Assembly: GCA_050084515.1 (NCBI GenBank) | Contig: CM114271.1 | Location: 11,346,001-11,410,000 of the forward strand | Source: Blasia pusilla | Lineage: Eukaryota; Marchantiophyta; Marchantiopsida; Blasiales | Reading direction: 5' to 3' | Length of the DNA: 64,000 nt | Translations under genes and position numbers: made by a program | The notes under the pieces: generated by a model | Seen by the model: only the letters and a program-made list of their open reading frames with translations | The model's database searches: none | Told to the model about the DNA's origin: nothing | Shown here: one piece after another, positions 24,080-36,200 of the stretch | Numbering within the stretch: position 1 is the first letter of the stretch | Layout: the number at the start of each line of letters is the position of its first letter

Positions 24080-25807
24080 CGAATTGGACTCTCACATGAG
24101 GAGAGCTTCTTAGGGAGGTTTGATCTTCGTCTACAGCCGCAAAATTCAAGAAACAAGTATCGAGGCCAACCTAAAATTGGACTCCGGACGATTGGAGGGC
24201 AACTTATATGCTTCTTGCCGCTCCTGAGTATGAATATGATACCGACCTGTTGGTGAAGCACGAGGACCTAATGGCGCTAGGATGTGTGACGTCGGACCGC
24301 TTAGGACAGAATGGCTATAAAGCTACATCCTTGTCCCTAATCTTGTTTGGAAAATTTTACAAGCACTTGATGACCTTGTTCCATCTTGCCCGTTCTTACT
24401 ACTAGACTAATAAGCTTGTCAAGATGTGCTATGTGCTGTGGAATCAACATTTGGAACTTGAAGCACCAGGTGTAAACTTCGCTGCCTTCTTGGATGGACA
24501 AGTGCGAGGAATGATCGAAATGCTTCATTCGAGTACAAAGTCTTTCCTATCGCCTTTCTTAATTCAATTTTATATTCATAAGCAAAAGATGTCGGCTGAA
24601 GAGGCGCTCAATTGGATTCAATTGACTCCGGTGCGCATGCCAAAAACTGGTGACACTTGTGCTTCAGGGAGCCACAAAGTCTTGCATACTCACAAAGCAA
24701 GTAGAAGGCGACACCTTCCTAGTTCTTCTTCAGGCAAAGACGAAGATCGACCCGAAGTACCAAGACCAAAGCTCGGTTGGTTAGATTTCAGATTCCGTTG
24801 GACAAGGACCCTGCACCGCCGGAGGAACTTGTCGAGACATCCAACAGTAGCGACGCCTCCCTCACTATTCGTCAAATGCCAAGGACTGCAACGCATCTTT
24901 TGTGGTTCTTGAATCTTGCCATTCTAGTCATGAACCATCTGCAGAAGGTAATACCCCTAGGCGATGAGGTAGGAGCGGATTAGTATATCCAAGAAGTGAA
25001 TGACTTAGATAGCACCACACTATCTTCCTCTGAGAAAAAAGCACAGCAAAGCATGTTACAACACCAGATGGAGCTTCGCATTCAAGAGCTCGATGACACA
25101 AAGGCGACGCTTCGTAAAGCTCAAGCCAAATTGGTGCAAGCACAATATGAATCCTCGAATGCGCGATAGTGAGAAAGCTTGGCAATTAATATTGAGTGTG
25201 GGCAGATCACTTACATGCACAAGTAAAGCAGGCTTCGCAGCTGATTCGGCAGTATCAACAACAAGTGGATATTCTACAAACGGAGATCAAGAAAGTAGCA
25301 AGGCATAATGCCCAGATTTCCAAGTTACTCCAAGATTAGCAAGAAACCAACACCGACTTGATGGCACAATGGTCGGAAGCCACAGGAAGGATCTAAGTCT
25401 TGGAAGCAAAACAGAAGCTTCTGAACGAAGTTCAGTTGGACCCTGAAGATGCTAAGGAGATAGTGGAAGAGGCAGTGAAGAAATTCAAACAACAGATGAT
25501 AGAAGAGCTAGAATAAGTCAACAAACATTGGAAACGCCAGTTCGACAACTATGTGAAGCCACTTCCCGAAGTTTCACCAACCATTACGATAGAACTTGAA
25601 GAACTCACTCCGTTTACACCACCTGATGTACTAGTCCAGAACAAAGTGCTTGGGTCTTTGTTGGTCATTGTTAAGTGGAGGGAGAATTTGAGGAACCACA
25701 CGCCCAACATCATCAAAAAACCTTCGACTATTCAAGGCCGTTTTCCTCCTGTAGTTGAGTTTGAAGGATTAGAAGATACATTTATGGACTTAGATGTAGA
25801 ACCTTGA
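24080..25807 (+). pseudogene. T2: decayed copy of the T-family downstream ORF
   Basis: Matches the ORF at 38,165-39,682 segment by segment: DLLVKHEDLMALGCVTSDRL, LGQNGYKAT, NKLVKMCYVLWNQHLELEAP, SFLSPFLIQFYIHKQKMSAE and EALNWIQLTPVRMPK. The C-terminal half is coiled-coil-like (QHQMELRIQELDDTKATLRK). It extends past the point where the T1 copy ends, giving an extra ~150 residues that finish GLEDTFMDLDVEP. It therefore shows the natural C-terminus. Stops and frameshifts are frequent. A polypurine tract and LTR follow directly, so this ORF is the last gene of the element. Function unknown. Confidence 0.75.
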
Positions 25808-25829
25808 GGTGTTCTCTGGGCGGCTCACA

Positions 25830-25845
25830 TTTGAGGGAGGAGGTA
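25830..25845 (+). promoter_or_regulatory. polypurine tract of T2
   Basis: TTTGAGGGAGGAGGTA, 23 bases after the end of the downstream ORF and directly before TGCGATACCC, the likely LTR start. This is the typical plus-strand primer position. Confidence 0.65.
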
Positions 25846-27150
25846 TGCGATACCCATAATTTTGCAATTTTGAAGATTAACACATTTTTGTATTCAACCG
25901 GAGTATAGATCTCTTCGAGAATGAAGACTCTTTGAAGTAAAGTTTGTATATACAAGGTTGTCTTGAATATTAGTTTTTCCATTGGAAGAAGGAGGAGTAT
26001 TGGAGTGGATCATGAAGCTCCTAGGATAAGGCAGAGAGATGAAAAATCAAGGATTTGCCTGGAGGAGAGGGAAATGAATTTACGAAGTCTAAAGACCAAG
26101 AGTAAAGCTTGGCAAAGACAACAAAGCCTAATAAAAAAACCTGTTTATGAAGTACTTCGCTCTTCAATGAAGCACCAAGACGAGGCAGCAATGCTTCGCG
26201 GAAGAATGAAGAGGGAAAAACAACGCACTTGGAACAAGCGCAAAGAATGCAACGCTTCGTCTTGGAAAGAAGAGGAAGAGCTTCATCTTTGAAGGAAGAA
26301 GAAGATGTCCCGTCTGCGTAGTGAAGATAAGACTATCCGTGATTCCAAGCGGCACACCGTTAGAGTAGTTAGGCTAGGAAGAGGCATGCCTTTCTGGACT
26401 AGATAAGAAGTTAGAACCGTTATGACCAGTGGATTCATAGGGATCATAGGAAAAGATAAGAGAACCGTAGATCAAAGTAGTCAAAGATCCCAATAGGTAT
26501 TTGCTTAACAAGGAACGCTTAAGTTCTTTAGGACTATTACCGTTTGGAAGGATATTTAAAGATCATCAATGTAGTTATCAACATCATTCTCTTACGATGT
26601 CTTGATGGTATTGGAATGGTCCGAGCAAGGGAGTAGTACCCTCTGGTGCTTGTATACACTTTGAAGCTTTCTATTCTTGATGGAAGAGTAAAGAACGCAT
26701 TTCTTCATTCTGATGTGCGATTCATATGTTTGAGAATTCTTATTGGGTCTATAGAGTAAGGAGTGGATCGGGAGAGCAAATTTCACCAATAGAATAATCA
26801 ACATCGAGATAAGAGAAATCTTTTTGATAGAGAGTAGCTTGCCAAGACGGATTGAGTTCCGAAAGTAGGAGAAGTTATCTCGTTGATGAGATCTCTATGA
26901 GGTTCTTTGGTGTTGAGTGAAGATTTGTCTAAGCATGAATTCAATTCCACTTGAGAGAATCAAGAAAGGAAATCTTGGTACTAATGAAGAGAAGAATACA
27001 ATGATAACTGATTAAATCCGAACTATATACACTTAACTACAACTATTACAAGATAAACGAAAACTTAAACTCTCTTTTCAGATAATTGTGATCCTCTTGG
27101 GGATTTAACTCATTAAATTATCCTAAAAAAATCAACAATATGTCTGATAC
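25846..27150 (+). repeat. 3' LTR of T2
   Basis: Non-coding. Its 3' part parallels the T1 5' LTR: both have a GATATTTAAAGA/GACTATTTAAAGA promoter-like stretch (T2 about 26,550; T1 about 31,208) and an end section with CTCTCTTT...TTGATC/GTGATC...CTTGGG. The right boundary is approximate, where the copia fragment begins. Confidence 0.55.
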
Positions 27151-27199
27151 TCAAAAAATAATCATTGATGCTCTGCTATCCTTTTCTCACTTCGTTCAA

Positions 27200-27547
27200 T
27201 TATTGTTTTAATTGAAGCTTTCTGGCCTTTGTAGATGTTTGGAACAACTTTTCCAATGCATCACAGGCCTCCTTTGTACTATCAACATCTTGAATGTGAC
27301 CAATCATTAGCGAACGGATTGTTGTTGAAATGTAGTGGATTACTTGCATTGCGCGTTTGTTCCAAGCGCAAACATTCAAGTCTGTTGAGTCACATTTTGG
27401 CTTAGCCTCATCACCTGTGACAAGCTCCCATAGTTCTTGACTCATGAGAAATTGTTTCATGAAAAAATTCCAAACACTGTAATTATGCTTATCTAGCTTC
27501 TCGCCTATGATTGTTGTTGAGGAATACTCCATGACGAAGGATTTCAC
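27200..27547 (-). pseudogene. copia-type gag fragment
   Basis: A 115-codon minus-strand frame with the N-terminal gag signature of Ty1/copia elements: EKLDKHNYSVWNFFMKQFL, LWELVTGDE, KRAMQVIHYI and CDALEKLFQTS (UBN2-type gag). The start ATG at 27,547 lies 470 bases downstream of the primer binding site and LTR (28,016-28,297), as expected. The rest of gag-pol is missing because T2 LTR sequence follows on the left. It is an incomplete copy. Confidence 0.85.
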
Positions 27548-28015
27548 TCAAAAAAATACAATTTCAGGCTCTTCATAACTCCAATTCAAGCATATACCAC
27601 TCCCATATAGAAATTGACCAACTATATGAAAGAACTAGTCAAAATTCGCATGTAGAGAGCAAACCGTAGACCTTTTCTTCACTAATTGCACTTTCCTACA
27701 TTGTAAGTGCTACTGCATGAGTTCAGAATGTCAAAATCAAGCGATTTTGGATGCGTTGGAAAGCTCTCAACGAGTTCTATAAGATGGTTAGAACAAGTCT
27801 TCAAAATTATTATGAATGATACGGACCCAGATGGCTAAATCAACCGGAAAAGCCGTAAAAAATGCCTCCAAAGTTTTATCACCGTCAAAGTTCCATCTGA
27901 AATTTGCACCCACTGAGCTCTGAACAAAATTTCTTTCTTCCAAACTGAAATTTTGCCTTCTCTTGCCTCTCTTCTCTCCTCAAACACCAAGAATTTCAAG
28001 TGATGTTCTCCTATC

Positions 28016-28027
28016 GCTCTGATACCA
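28016..28027 (-). promoter_or_regulatory. primer binding site of the copia element
   Basis: The minus strand reads TGGTATCAGAGC, the standard plant copia site complementary to the initiator methionine tRNA 3' end. It abuts the LTR end (TTTTCTACA). Confidence 0.93.
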
Positions 28028-28297
28028 TGTAGAAAATTGCTAAAGAAGCATAACTCGCGGAAAACGACTCTCACACTTGCACACAATCATGGAGAATAAA
28101 ATTTTGCAATGAGAGAATGAGTGGAGGTTGGTCTCCTTCTCAATTATGTAGGGTATGTACAAGCAACCCTAACCCTAATCTTAACCATAGTCTCAAGTTA
28201 GACTAACTTTGATTAACTAACCCTAGTTAAAATAATCGTGCTTAACTGACTAACCAAGATTAAGCTTCCCGTGTTTGTATGAGTACCAGATATAGCA
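28028..28297 (-). repeat. 5' LTR of the copia element
   Basis: A 270-bp block that on the minus strand begins TGCTATATCTGG and ends TTTTCTACA, next to the primer binding site. The TG...CA ends and size suit a copia LTR. Its plus strand contains a short ACCCTAACCCTAA run, which is not a telomere array. Confidence 0.8.
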
Positions 28298-28339
28298 GTT
28301 CAGGTGTCTGAGAAGCTTGACTGTAACTCAATCTTCAAT

Positions 28340-29610
28340 ACATATGTGGGCCAATAGCTTGTCGATGGATGTATGTTATGGAACGATACATAGGGTACAT
28401 GAAGATGTATGTGAGATCTATGGCTCGTCCTGAGGGATGTATTGCTACATTAAGGATGAAGCACTAGGTTTTGTAACAGAGTATATGAGGTGGTTTGAGG
28501 ATGTTAGGACCCAAGTCTGGGATGCTGAAGAGGATGATGGAGTGGATGGTGAAGGGCTTAAGGGAGCAGGAGTGCCTATTCGGTTATCATCAGAGATGAT
28601 GAACTTAGCACATGACTACGTCTTACATAATACTGAGGCTATGGTTGAATGGATAAAATAAATTAACAATGATTTTTCCACAAAGTGTTTCTCAGGTCTT
28701 TTATTCTACAAGGGAAGATGCGTCATGATCATCTCAAGAATTTATTGGAGGAAAGTTAGTTTAACCAAGTGGCTGACAATACATGTTATTGTATATGGAT
28801 GAACAAGAAATATGAAGCAACATCTACTAACATACCTTTCGCTCAATGGATAAGGGCTACTCTCATCCAAGATTAGTTAGATAGGTTAGGAGTGATGGAC
28901 ACTCAAGTGCATGCCTTGTCAATCCCTCCTCGTTGAAAGGTGCTTTCATACAAAAGCATGAAAGCTTATAGAAATCATGATAGAGTAGAGGGACCGCATG
29001 GTGTTAGTACATTCTCTACTTACAAAAATGGGATCAGAGCTATATTTGTTGCTGATTCCAAAAGTGTTCAAAATTGTGCACATTCGTATGTCGGGGTATT
29101 GGTAGAGATACTTGCTTTGGATTATGGAATTTTGGGCCAACATATTATATTTATGAGAGGGAAGTGGGTGAGTTCAAATGGGGGAGGAAGAAATCCTTCA
29201 ATGAACATGGAAAAGAAAGGATTCGTTCTTGCTAACTTGAAATCATGTGACCCTCTTAACCACCAGCCATTTGTGTTTCCATCCCAAGTTGAGCAGGTAT
29301 TTTATGGGGATTGCCTTGAGGGTGACGGGTGGAGAGTAGTCTTAAAGAAGGAAGCTAGATCTCACCGATTTTTTTGGCAATAAGAAATCAAAAGAGCATG
29401 GGATATACCATGGAGTGATTTTCCTAGTCTCTTAGTGCCTCTTTCAGAACCTCGAGGTTTAAAAGTGACCAATACTCTTGGAGCAAGGGAGTTGACAGAT
29501 TCAAAGCTTATTGTAGCTTGAGGAGATGTTCAACATGTCCCTATTATTCATGTTTCGGACGAGGTTGAAATAAAAAAAGAGGATCTAGATTCAGAAGAGG
29601 ATGAAGGGGG
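28340..29610 (+). pseudogene. CACTA (En/Spm) TNP2-type transposase remnant
   Basis: Plus-strand pieces in two frames. Near 28,380-28,450 the text RYIGYMKMYVRSMARPEGC resembles the DUF4218 part of plant TNP2 transposases. At 28,940-29,383 a 147-codon frame holds GFVLANLKS and QVEQVFYGDCLEGDGWRVVL, as in the following DUF4216 part. The catalytic part of the transposase is not in the window and no terminal repeats are seen. Domain naming is from memory of the family. Confidence 0.7.
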
Positions 29611-29639
29611 GTAGGATTAATTTTTTTGGTATGCAAGCT

Positions 29640-30420
29640 ATATGATAGCCCCTCATGCCATACAGTGTCGTATGCCTTCTTGAGATCCAAGAAGAAGCAA
29701 TAGGTGTGTTTTCCCTCTTTTTTCCTACCCTAGATAATCTGACTGAAGGTGAAGATGTGATTCATCCATCCTCGGGCTTGTCGGAAGCTATCATGGCCTT
29801 CCTTGATGAAGCAATTCTCCTCTAGGTACAAGGAGATCCTGTTGTTGAGTATAAGGTAGAGAAGCCTTGAGAGAAGCTTCCCAACTACACTCAACAATGT
29901 AATACCCCTATAGTTTCCAAGGTCTTCTCGTTCACCCTTCTTAAAGAGGTTCACCATGACTCCCACCTGCCACCTTTGTGGAATGACTTCTGCTCACCAA
30001 ACCAGGTTGAAGAGACTCACTAGCTAACGAGCCACAGCAGTGTCGACATATTTCAATCACTCATTCACAAGTTCACCACCACTGCCTACTTTGTGGTTCA
30101 CAAGTTCTTTCATCGTTGCTCCCACCTCAGCTAGGGAGAACCAATCATTATATGGGTTGCCTAATTCAACCTTATCATCTACCTTCTCCCGTTGTATCTT
30201 AAAAAAATCCTCAAAGTTCAAAGTTCTGCTCTTCAAGGGATGTCTGAGGGGGTTTCCTACGTAAGTCCTTGTAATGGTCTTCCAACACATGTCCGATCTG
30301 TTTAGCAGTGGTCGCCATCCCACCGTCTATTCTCTTCAGGGCCTTTACGTCATTTTTGTCCCTGGCCTTGCTCAATTTCTACACTTCTGTAGTGCCCACG
30401 TTTTTGAAATTTTGACAGAA
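29640..30420 (-). pseudogene. LINE fragment A (reverse transcriptase start)
   Basis: Minus-strand non-LTR RT pieces. From 30,323 downward comes the pre-RT linker with KELVNHKVGSGGELVNE. At about 29,966-29,730 is VNLFKKGEREDLGNYRGITLLSVVGKLLSRLL, the finger region. Near 29,690-29,650 is CFFLDLKKAYDTVWHEGL, RT motif A with its catalytic Asp. It is about 85% alike (by eye) to LINE fragment B at 39,690-40,110, so both belong to one family. Confidence 0.85.
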
Positions 30421-30485
30421 AGAGCATTTTTTGTAAATAATTCTTCCTTGAGTGAAGACTAAAGACTCAATACCAGAGGTAAAGA

Positions 30486-31921
30486 TGCATACTTTACCAA
30501 AATTGTGTGAAAACAAGTAAAACTCTGTTACCCTAGGCCGTTAACTCTAATGAGAGGACAAGAGATACTAAGGGATTAAGGACTGTCTTGTAAGAGTGAG
30601 AATTGTGTAAAACTAGGAAAAGATAGGAAAAGAAACTAGAATAAGAGGTGCGGGTACTTCGCAAGGAAGACCGCACTAGGAATAGTGGTGAAGACTGTCA
30701 ACGAAGACTCAAAAAATCCTCTTTGTAAAAGAAGACTGAAGGTGGTCTTTGTGCAAAGACTGGGTACAAAGAGCAAAGACCGAAGACCCAAGAGCAAAGA
30801 CTAAGAACTCTAAGAAGGAAGAGGAAGAAGAAGAGGAATTAAAGAATCTTCACAAAGCAGAAAGGTGTATAAAGAATAGGAAATAGAGAAAATGTTTTTG
30901 AAGAAAGCGGATTGAAAGGAAATTGCAAGGAGGACTCTTCGTGGCGACAAAAGCATAAGAGTCTTCACGAAGATAGGATCGCGAAGATAGGACAGCAAAG
31001 AGCACGAAGACTATGAAGACCAAACCGTCACGGCAATTTCGGAAGCAAGAAATGGAGCGGCGCAGCAGTTCAGGAGGAAGTAGAAATGAATTGCCAAGGA
31101 AACCAACCAACTTAGGAAGGTGAAGGGTTGGAGAATTTGAATCGAGGAGGTTAGGATTATTAGTTAGAAATCTAGAGTAGAATAGGAAGATCAATCAAGA
31201 ATTGTAAAAGACTATTTAAAGAGCAAATTAGAAGAAGAAGGGATCATTCCCTTGTGTCCTGAATTCCCCAATACTGTGGGTGAAAGTCATTTCCTTATAT
31301 CTGGAGTTTCCTAGTTGTCTTGGTGGGTTATGTAAGGAGTTCTATGAGAATGATCCAAGCCAAAGAGCCTTACACTATCTGAAGCTTGCAATACTTTCTA
31401 GTTCTTTCCACCCTTCGATAAAGAAGAAGAGTCTTCTCTCATGCTTTCTGATGTGCGGAGTTGGGTGTAAAATCTTATTGGGCTGCAGTAGGCATGAGAG
31501 TTGAGTCTTGTGATTTCAAAATTCCAGAAGAATCAAGAAGAGCATAGGAAAGTTGTTAGACAGTGAATAACCTGCCACGACACATTCTGTTCTGAAAGTA
31601 GGGTGAGCCGCCATTCTTGAGGTCTCTTAGAAATCTATGTTGGAACTTTTTTTATCTGAGACTCAAAAGAGTCTTTGTCTGCACTTGAGAAGATTCTTTT
31701 CCAAGATGGAAGAAAATCCTTGTATTCTTTTGTACTTGTAAAGACACTGTAGTTGTAGTTAGTCAGTAAAGTTAGTGAAGAAGGAGTTATTCTTGTTATT
31801 TCTTATAAAACCTCTCTTTACTTAGGAAACGTTGATCTCTTGGGAACGAACTGAATACTTATCGATTAAAGGAGTATCTTTTTTCTTGAGTTGTACATTA
31901 CATAAGGAAATAGGTAAGGAA
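30486..31921 (+). repeat. 5' LTR of T1
   Basis: A non-coding block that ends just before the T1 primer binding site. The likely start is TGCATACTTTACC (30,486), by analogy with the T2 LTR. A GACTATTTAAAGAG stretch near 31,205 is a plausible promoter core. The segment 30,660-31,020 is crowded with AAGAC words. Limits are approximate because the right LTR is missing. Confidence 0.55.
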
Positions 31922-31941
31922 ATTTTGGCACCATGCCGGGG
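31922..31941 (+). promoter_or_regulatory. primer binding site of T1
   Basis: Reads TTTTGGCACCATGCCGGGG, close to the TTTGGCGCC..TGCCGGGG type used by the Tat/Athila branch of plant gypsy elements. It lies between the LTR and the gag leader. Confidence 0.7.
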
Positions 31942-32428
31942 ACCACAGGATCTCCCAAGCAAGGAGAGGTAGCGAGAGAGTGGGGTATGGGAGTAGAACA
32001 AGTTGCCGGACCTCCACTTGGTGTAAGATAGGTATTGTAGGCGGAGGATCATCCTGCACAGAGGGTGCTGTGGAAATAAGAAGCTCATCCAAAGAGTCTT
32101 CATTCCCATGTAGTGAAGCCTTGCATGTTGGTGAGGCGTTTAAGATCTCTGGAAGTTTTGGATGGATTAGGAAAGAAGCATTGAAAAGCGGGAGCAAAGA
32201 GCCGAGTGACAAAGAAGAGAGAGAGAAGAGCGACGTGCCTAGAGACCGCTAGGGACACGTGCAAAGAACCGTTCCCCTCTTTGTCCAAAGCCTCCTGGGC
32301 AAAGACGAGAAAGGAGGAAGTCGCCTATGCCTCTTGATTCACCACCAAAGACAGACCCAAAAGAGGAGTGGGATCGGTCCGACCTCAAAAGTTGAGACAA
32401 AGAGAAGGATAATAGTACCACATGGGAC

Positions 32429-33160
32429 TTGCCTTTCCCATCAGGTGGCGGAAGTCCTCTCAGTAGCAAAGACAACAAACTACTAATGGCACAACCATCC
32501 AAGTTGCTGGTGAGGTACCCCACCTTTGCTAGAAGCAAGAAGGATGATGCGGATGACTTTATTCTGAAGTTTACCCATGTAGCAAAAGCAAATGGAGAAG
32601 GATTGGAGGAAGATCTTCGTAGAGTCTTTCTTGGACTCTTAAAGAAGGGTGCCACTCAGTGGTATGAGGGAATAGAAGCTGAACACATGGAAACTTGGGA
32701 AGCCCTGCTTAAGGCGTTCCTTCATGAGTTTCGGGACCTGGAATTTAATGATCGCTTACTTACAAAGCTTTGTGATTTCAAGAGGAGGAAGAAAGAGACT
32801 TTGAGACTCAAAGATTTCGCAGCTTGGTTGGCAAGCTGGAGCACACCACTATGTCACAGTTGGTGGATTGGTATGTGTCGGGTCTATCAAGGAGATGGAT
32901 GGTTATGTCACAGAGGGCAAAGAGACTCCTTAGCAGCGGTCATCGCCTGTGTAGAAGCCAACAAGGCCTTGGAAAAGTCCAGAGGACACGGAAGAAGAGA
33001 CATCAAAGGAAACGGACTAGTTCTTTGTCCGAAGAGTCTTCGTCTTCGTCTTCGTTCGAATCTTCAGATACCTCGTCAGGCAGTACCAGCAAAGACTCAG
33101 AGTCTAAGGAAGACTCCAAGGGCAAAAGCAAGAAGAAAGCAAGATGCCCAAAATAGTCTT
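32429..33160 (+). pseudogene. T1 gag (core domain)
   Basis: An open stretch from 32,429 carries the retrotransposon gag domain: KLLVRYPTFARSKKDDADDF, ATQWYEGIEAEHMETWEALL, FLHEFRDLEFNDRLLTKL, KKETLRLKDF. A frameshift near 32,815 moves the coding to another frame, which continues KLEHTTMSQLVDWYVSGL and then a Ser/Lys-rich basic stretch up to 33,156. The capsid protein is therefore broken. The spacing of about 490 bases from the primer site suits a gag start. Confidence 0.85.
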
Positions 33161-33339
33161 CGTCCTCAGGGAAAGGGCGTAAGGACAAGAGCGTGAAGAC
33201 CAAGAGCCGTAGATCTGTGAGTCTCGCGCGCAAGACTAAGAAGGATGGGGAGAAGTCCGCCATTAGCAAATTGATGAAGCAAATGGCCGAACTAAAGGTA
33301 TACCTAGCAACCCAAAAGGATCCTAGAAGAAGGCTATGA

Positions 33340-34032
33340 CTTATGTGGCCTAACATATGGTGTGAATCCTGTGGGACTCAGGGGCATACAGCGCGTGAGT
33401 GCCCGCTTCAACAAGATTTACATTGGATCTAAGAAGACCCATCTATGGAGGAGGGATGGTATCAAGCACATTTGTGGGAGGGATGCTACGCAGTCCAGGA
33501 AGTTCCTGGAGCCAGTACTCCTCGCAGCTGGATTCCTAGATACGTACCGCCCGAGTATGGAGAGCAGAGGCTTTGACGTTAGATCATGGGACCCGCAACA
33601 TTCACCCCACCAATCAAGAGAAAGTGCTTCTTTAATTTTGGGGCAGCCGATGACTGGGCGAACAACTATCCAAACCCAAAGAGACTAGTGGGGTTGAATC
33701 TCCTCTGTGGCAATTGTAAGAAGGGAGGACACACTGCCGTGGAGTGCTTGGAGCCTCAAGTTCCAAGACTCTTGGTCAAATATGTAACTACCCCACCCGC
33801 GCCGATAGAAGGCAAGAATGATGTTAATGTGCAGCTAGTACACGTAGAAGATGTCACTTCACCAAGGGAGACAAGGAGGGTGATTATTAAGGAGGAAGAA
33901 CCTGCAAGGAAGATCGGGGAAGAGTCCTCAGATTGGCCCAAAGACATCCTCAACGAGGTCTTTGGATTGGAAATCAGATCAAAGAATAAGAAGACTGCCT
34001 TGGCGAAGACCCAAGAGTCTTCGTCTTCATGA
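33340..34032 (+). pseudogene. T1 nucleocapsid region with two zinc knuckles
   Basis: Two CX2CX4HX4C knuckles in different frames: CESCGTQGHTAREC (about 33,363-33,404) and CGNCKKGGHTAVEC (about 33,709-33,750). The second sits in a 148-codon open frame ending with an acidic and Ser-rich tail. Having both knuckles is usual for nucleic-acid-binding gag proteins of plant gypsy elements. Frame breaks between them show decay. Confidence 0.8.
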
Positions 34033-34239
34033 AGCAAACAGGCTACAAAGAAAGTAGTTGAGACGTTTCGAGCAGGGAAGGCTATTCTCAAAGGCGATGT
34101 GGACTCAACGTTTGATGGAAATCATCCGAAGTACTTCCACTATGAGGTGGAGAAGCAGGTCCGCAGCTAAGTCCATGAGGAGCAAATAAGTGCAGCTTTA
34201 CCTAAAGATTCCTCGACCAAGCAAGAAGAACCCGGGTTG

Positions 34240-34860
34240 GAGACCTCGGTGGCTTCCCCGCTGGTGATGGAAGCCTATGACTTGCTGAATATTTGGCAGC
34301 CATTCGAGCAAACATATCCCTGTTGCAACTACTCATGGATAATCCCATTAACAGGAAGATTTTGCAGCAGTGGAAAGTGGGACACAAGAAGAAGATAGGA
34401 GCAAAGAAGCTCCCAGTGGTGGACTTGTTCTGCATAGAAGTTGAAGACCTTGGAGCCCCAGAGATGGAAGTGGAAATTGAGGGGCATACCATCAAGAAGG
34501 TCCCTATTGATTCGGGAGGCGGGATCAACATTATGACAGATCAAACCGCTCAGGCCTTGGGTTACACTAAGTACGAGCCCACACATAAGTACTTATGCTT
34601 TGCAGATGAGTCTTGTAAGTGACCATTGGGACAACTTACTCAGATTCCCACCCTGATAGGAGGAGTGCTATTCTTACTAGACTATCTTGTCCTTCAGCCT
34701 TTGACGGTCACACTGTACCCCCTACTAATCGGAAGACCTTGGCTCTATAGGGCTCAAGTCAACACGGATTGGGAAAGACAAAGATTCACTTTCCAAGCAC
34801 CATACAGTACTCCAAAGAAGCTGGTAAAGTTTTCTTGGAAGTCTCGGCCTTCTCAATGAG
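34240..34860 (+). pseudogene. T1 aspartic protease
   Basis: Contains KKVPIDSGGGINIM, the Asp-Ser-Gly protease motif, in a frame from 34,293 to 34,622, and IGRPWLYRAQVNTDW further on (34,626-34,859). The ILGRPWL-type motif near the end is typical of gypsy proteases. One stop (TGA at about 34,620) separates the two pieces. Confidence 0.85.
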
Positions 34861-35059
34861 AGACACCCGCTACGGATGAGGGTATACTTCGGATCAAGGC
34901 TCGGCAGCTGACATAGAGTCCTCGTCCTATGTGTGCTATCTGGAATGTTATGAGATAGATGAAGAGTCCTACAGCTAGAGCAGAGTAAGTCCTTCCCTAG
35001 AGAAGAGCCAGTCGGGCTCACTACCTATCAATTTACGGAGAAGATGGTGCAAGAGGAAG

Positions 35060-36200
35060 ACTACCAAGAAGTCCTTATCTCCAACACTTAGGCCTTGCGT
35101 CTGTCTACAGATTTGTCTACTTCTGAACTTTCACAACATAAGACCTTACTTGCACAATACCTTGATGTGTTTGCCTACGCCATGGATGAGATGAAAGGAG
35201 TGCCAGCCAAGTATGGGTAACATAGGATTGATCATAAGCCCGGTACAATTCCGGTGCGGATGCGTCAGTATAGGCTGAATCCCAAGTATTCTTTAATGGT
35301 TAAGGATGAGATTGACCAGTGGTTGGAAGCAAGAGTCATGTATCCTGTGTTGAGTAGTGAATGGGTGTCCCTGATTGTCATTGTACCGAAGAAGCAGTTG
35401 GGAAAGATCAGGGTTTGTCAAGACTATCGGAAGGTTAATGCAGCCTCCATGAAGGATCATCACCCACTACCTTTTACCGATACTATCTTAGATAAAGTGG
35501 CATGTCATGAGCGCTATATATTCTTGGATAGATATTCACATTACAATCAAGTGTCCATTAGAGAGAAGGGTCGGACCGTGACCACCTTCACTATGGATTA
35601 AGGCACTTTTGCCTATCGAGTGATGCCTTTTGGGTTGTGCAACGCCCCAGCCACTTTCCAAAGAATGATGATTTCTATCTTTCAAGAGTTCTTGCAAAGA
35701 TTCATAGAGATCTTCCTGGATGACTTTTGTGTCTTTAGCTCGGCAGCCAAGCATTTACAAAAGTTGGAGCTGACCATGGCTCGGTGCCAAGAAATCCAGT
35801 TGTCTTTGCACCCAGAGAAATCTTACATTGCAATAAAGCAAGGTATCTTGTTGGGGCATCAAGTGTCCTCGCGCAGTATTGAAGTGGATAAGGCTAAGGT
35901 GGAGATAATTTCAGAGTGGGAAGCTCCCACGAGTCTTCGTGAGCTAAGAGGATTCTTGGGGCATGTAGGGTATTACCTCCGGTTCATTAAAGATTATGCA
36001 CTAAAGGCAAAGCCTTTGACTACCTTACTGAAGAAGACCAAGGAGGTGGAGTGGTCTCCAACTTGTCAAGCTACATTTGAGGAGTTGAAGCAAGCGAAAA
36101 TGACAGCTCCGGTGCCTCTCCCTCCTGACTGGATGAAGACATTCCAGGTGCATGTAGATACCTCTGCGTTTGCAATTGGAGTGGTACTAAGTTAGTTGGA
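35060..36200 (+). pseudogene. T1 reverse transcriptase
   Basis: Motifs in order: RMRQYRLNPKYSLMVKDEI, VIVPKKQLGKIRVCQDYRK, YIFLDRYSHYNQVSI (first catalytic Asp; usual Gly residues changed), a TAA stop at about 35,599, RVMPFGLCNAPATFQRMM, EIFLDDFCVFSS (active site with two Asp), LRELRGFLGHVGYYLRFI and AKPLTTLL. It matches the Tat/Athila type. Apart from the stop it reads through 300 codons, so this copy is only moderately old. Confidence 0.9.

Noticed and set aside
28160-28180. ACCCTAACCCTAA run resembling plant telomere repeats
   Set aside because: Only about two units, inside the copia LTR; not a telomere or interstitial array.
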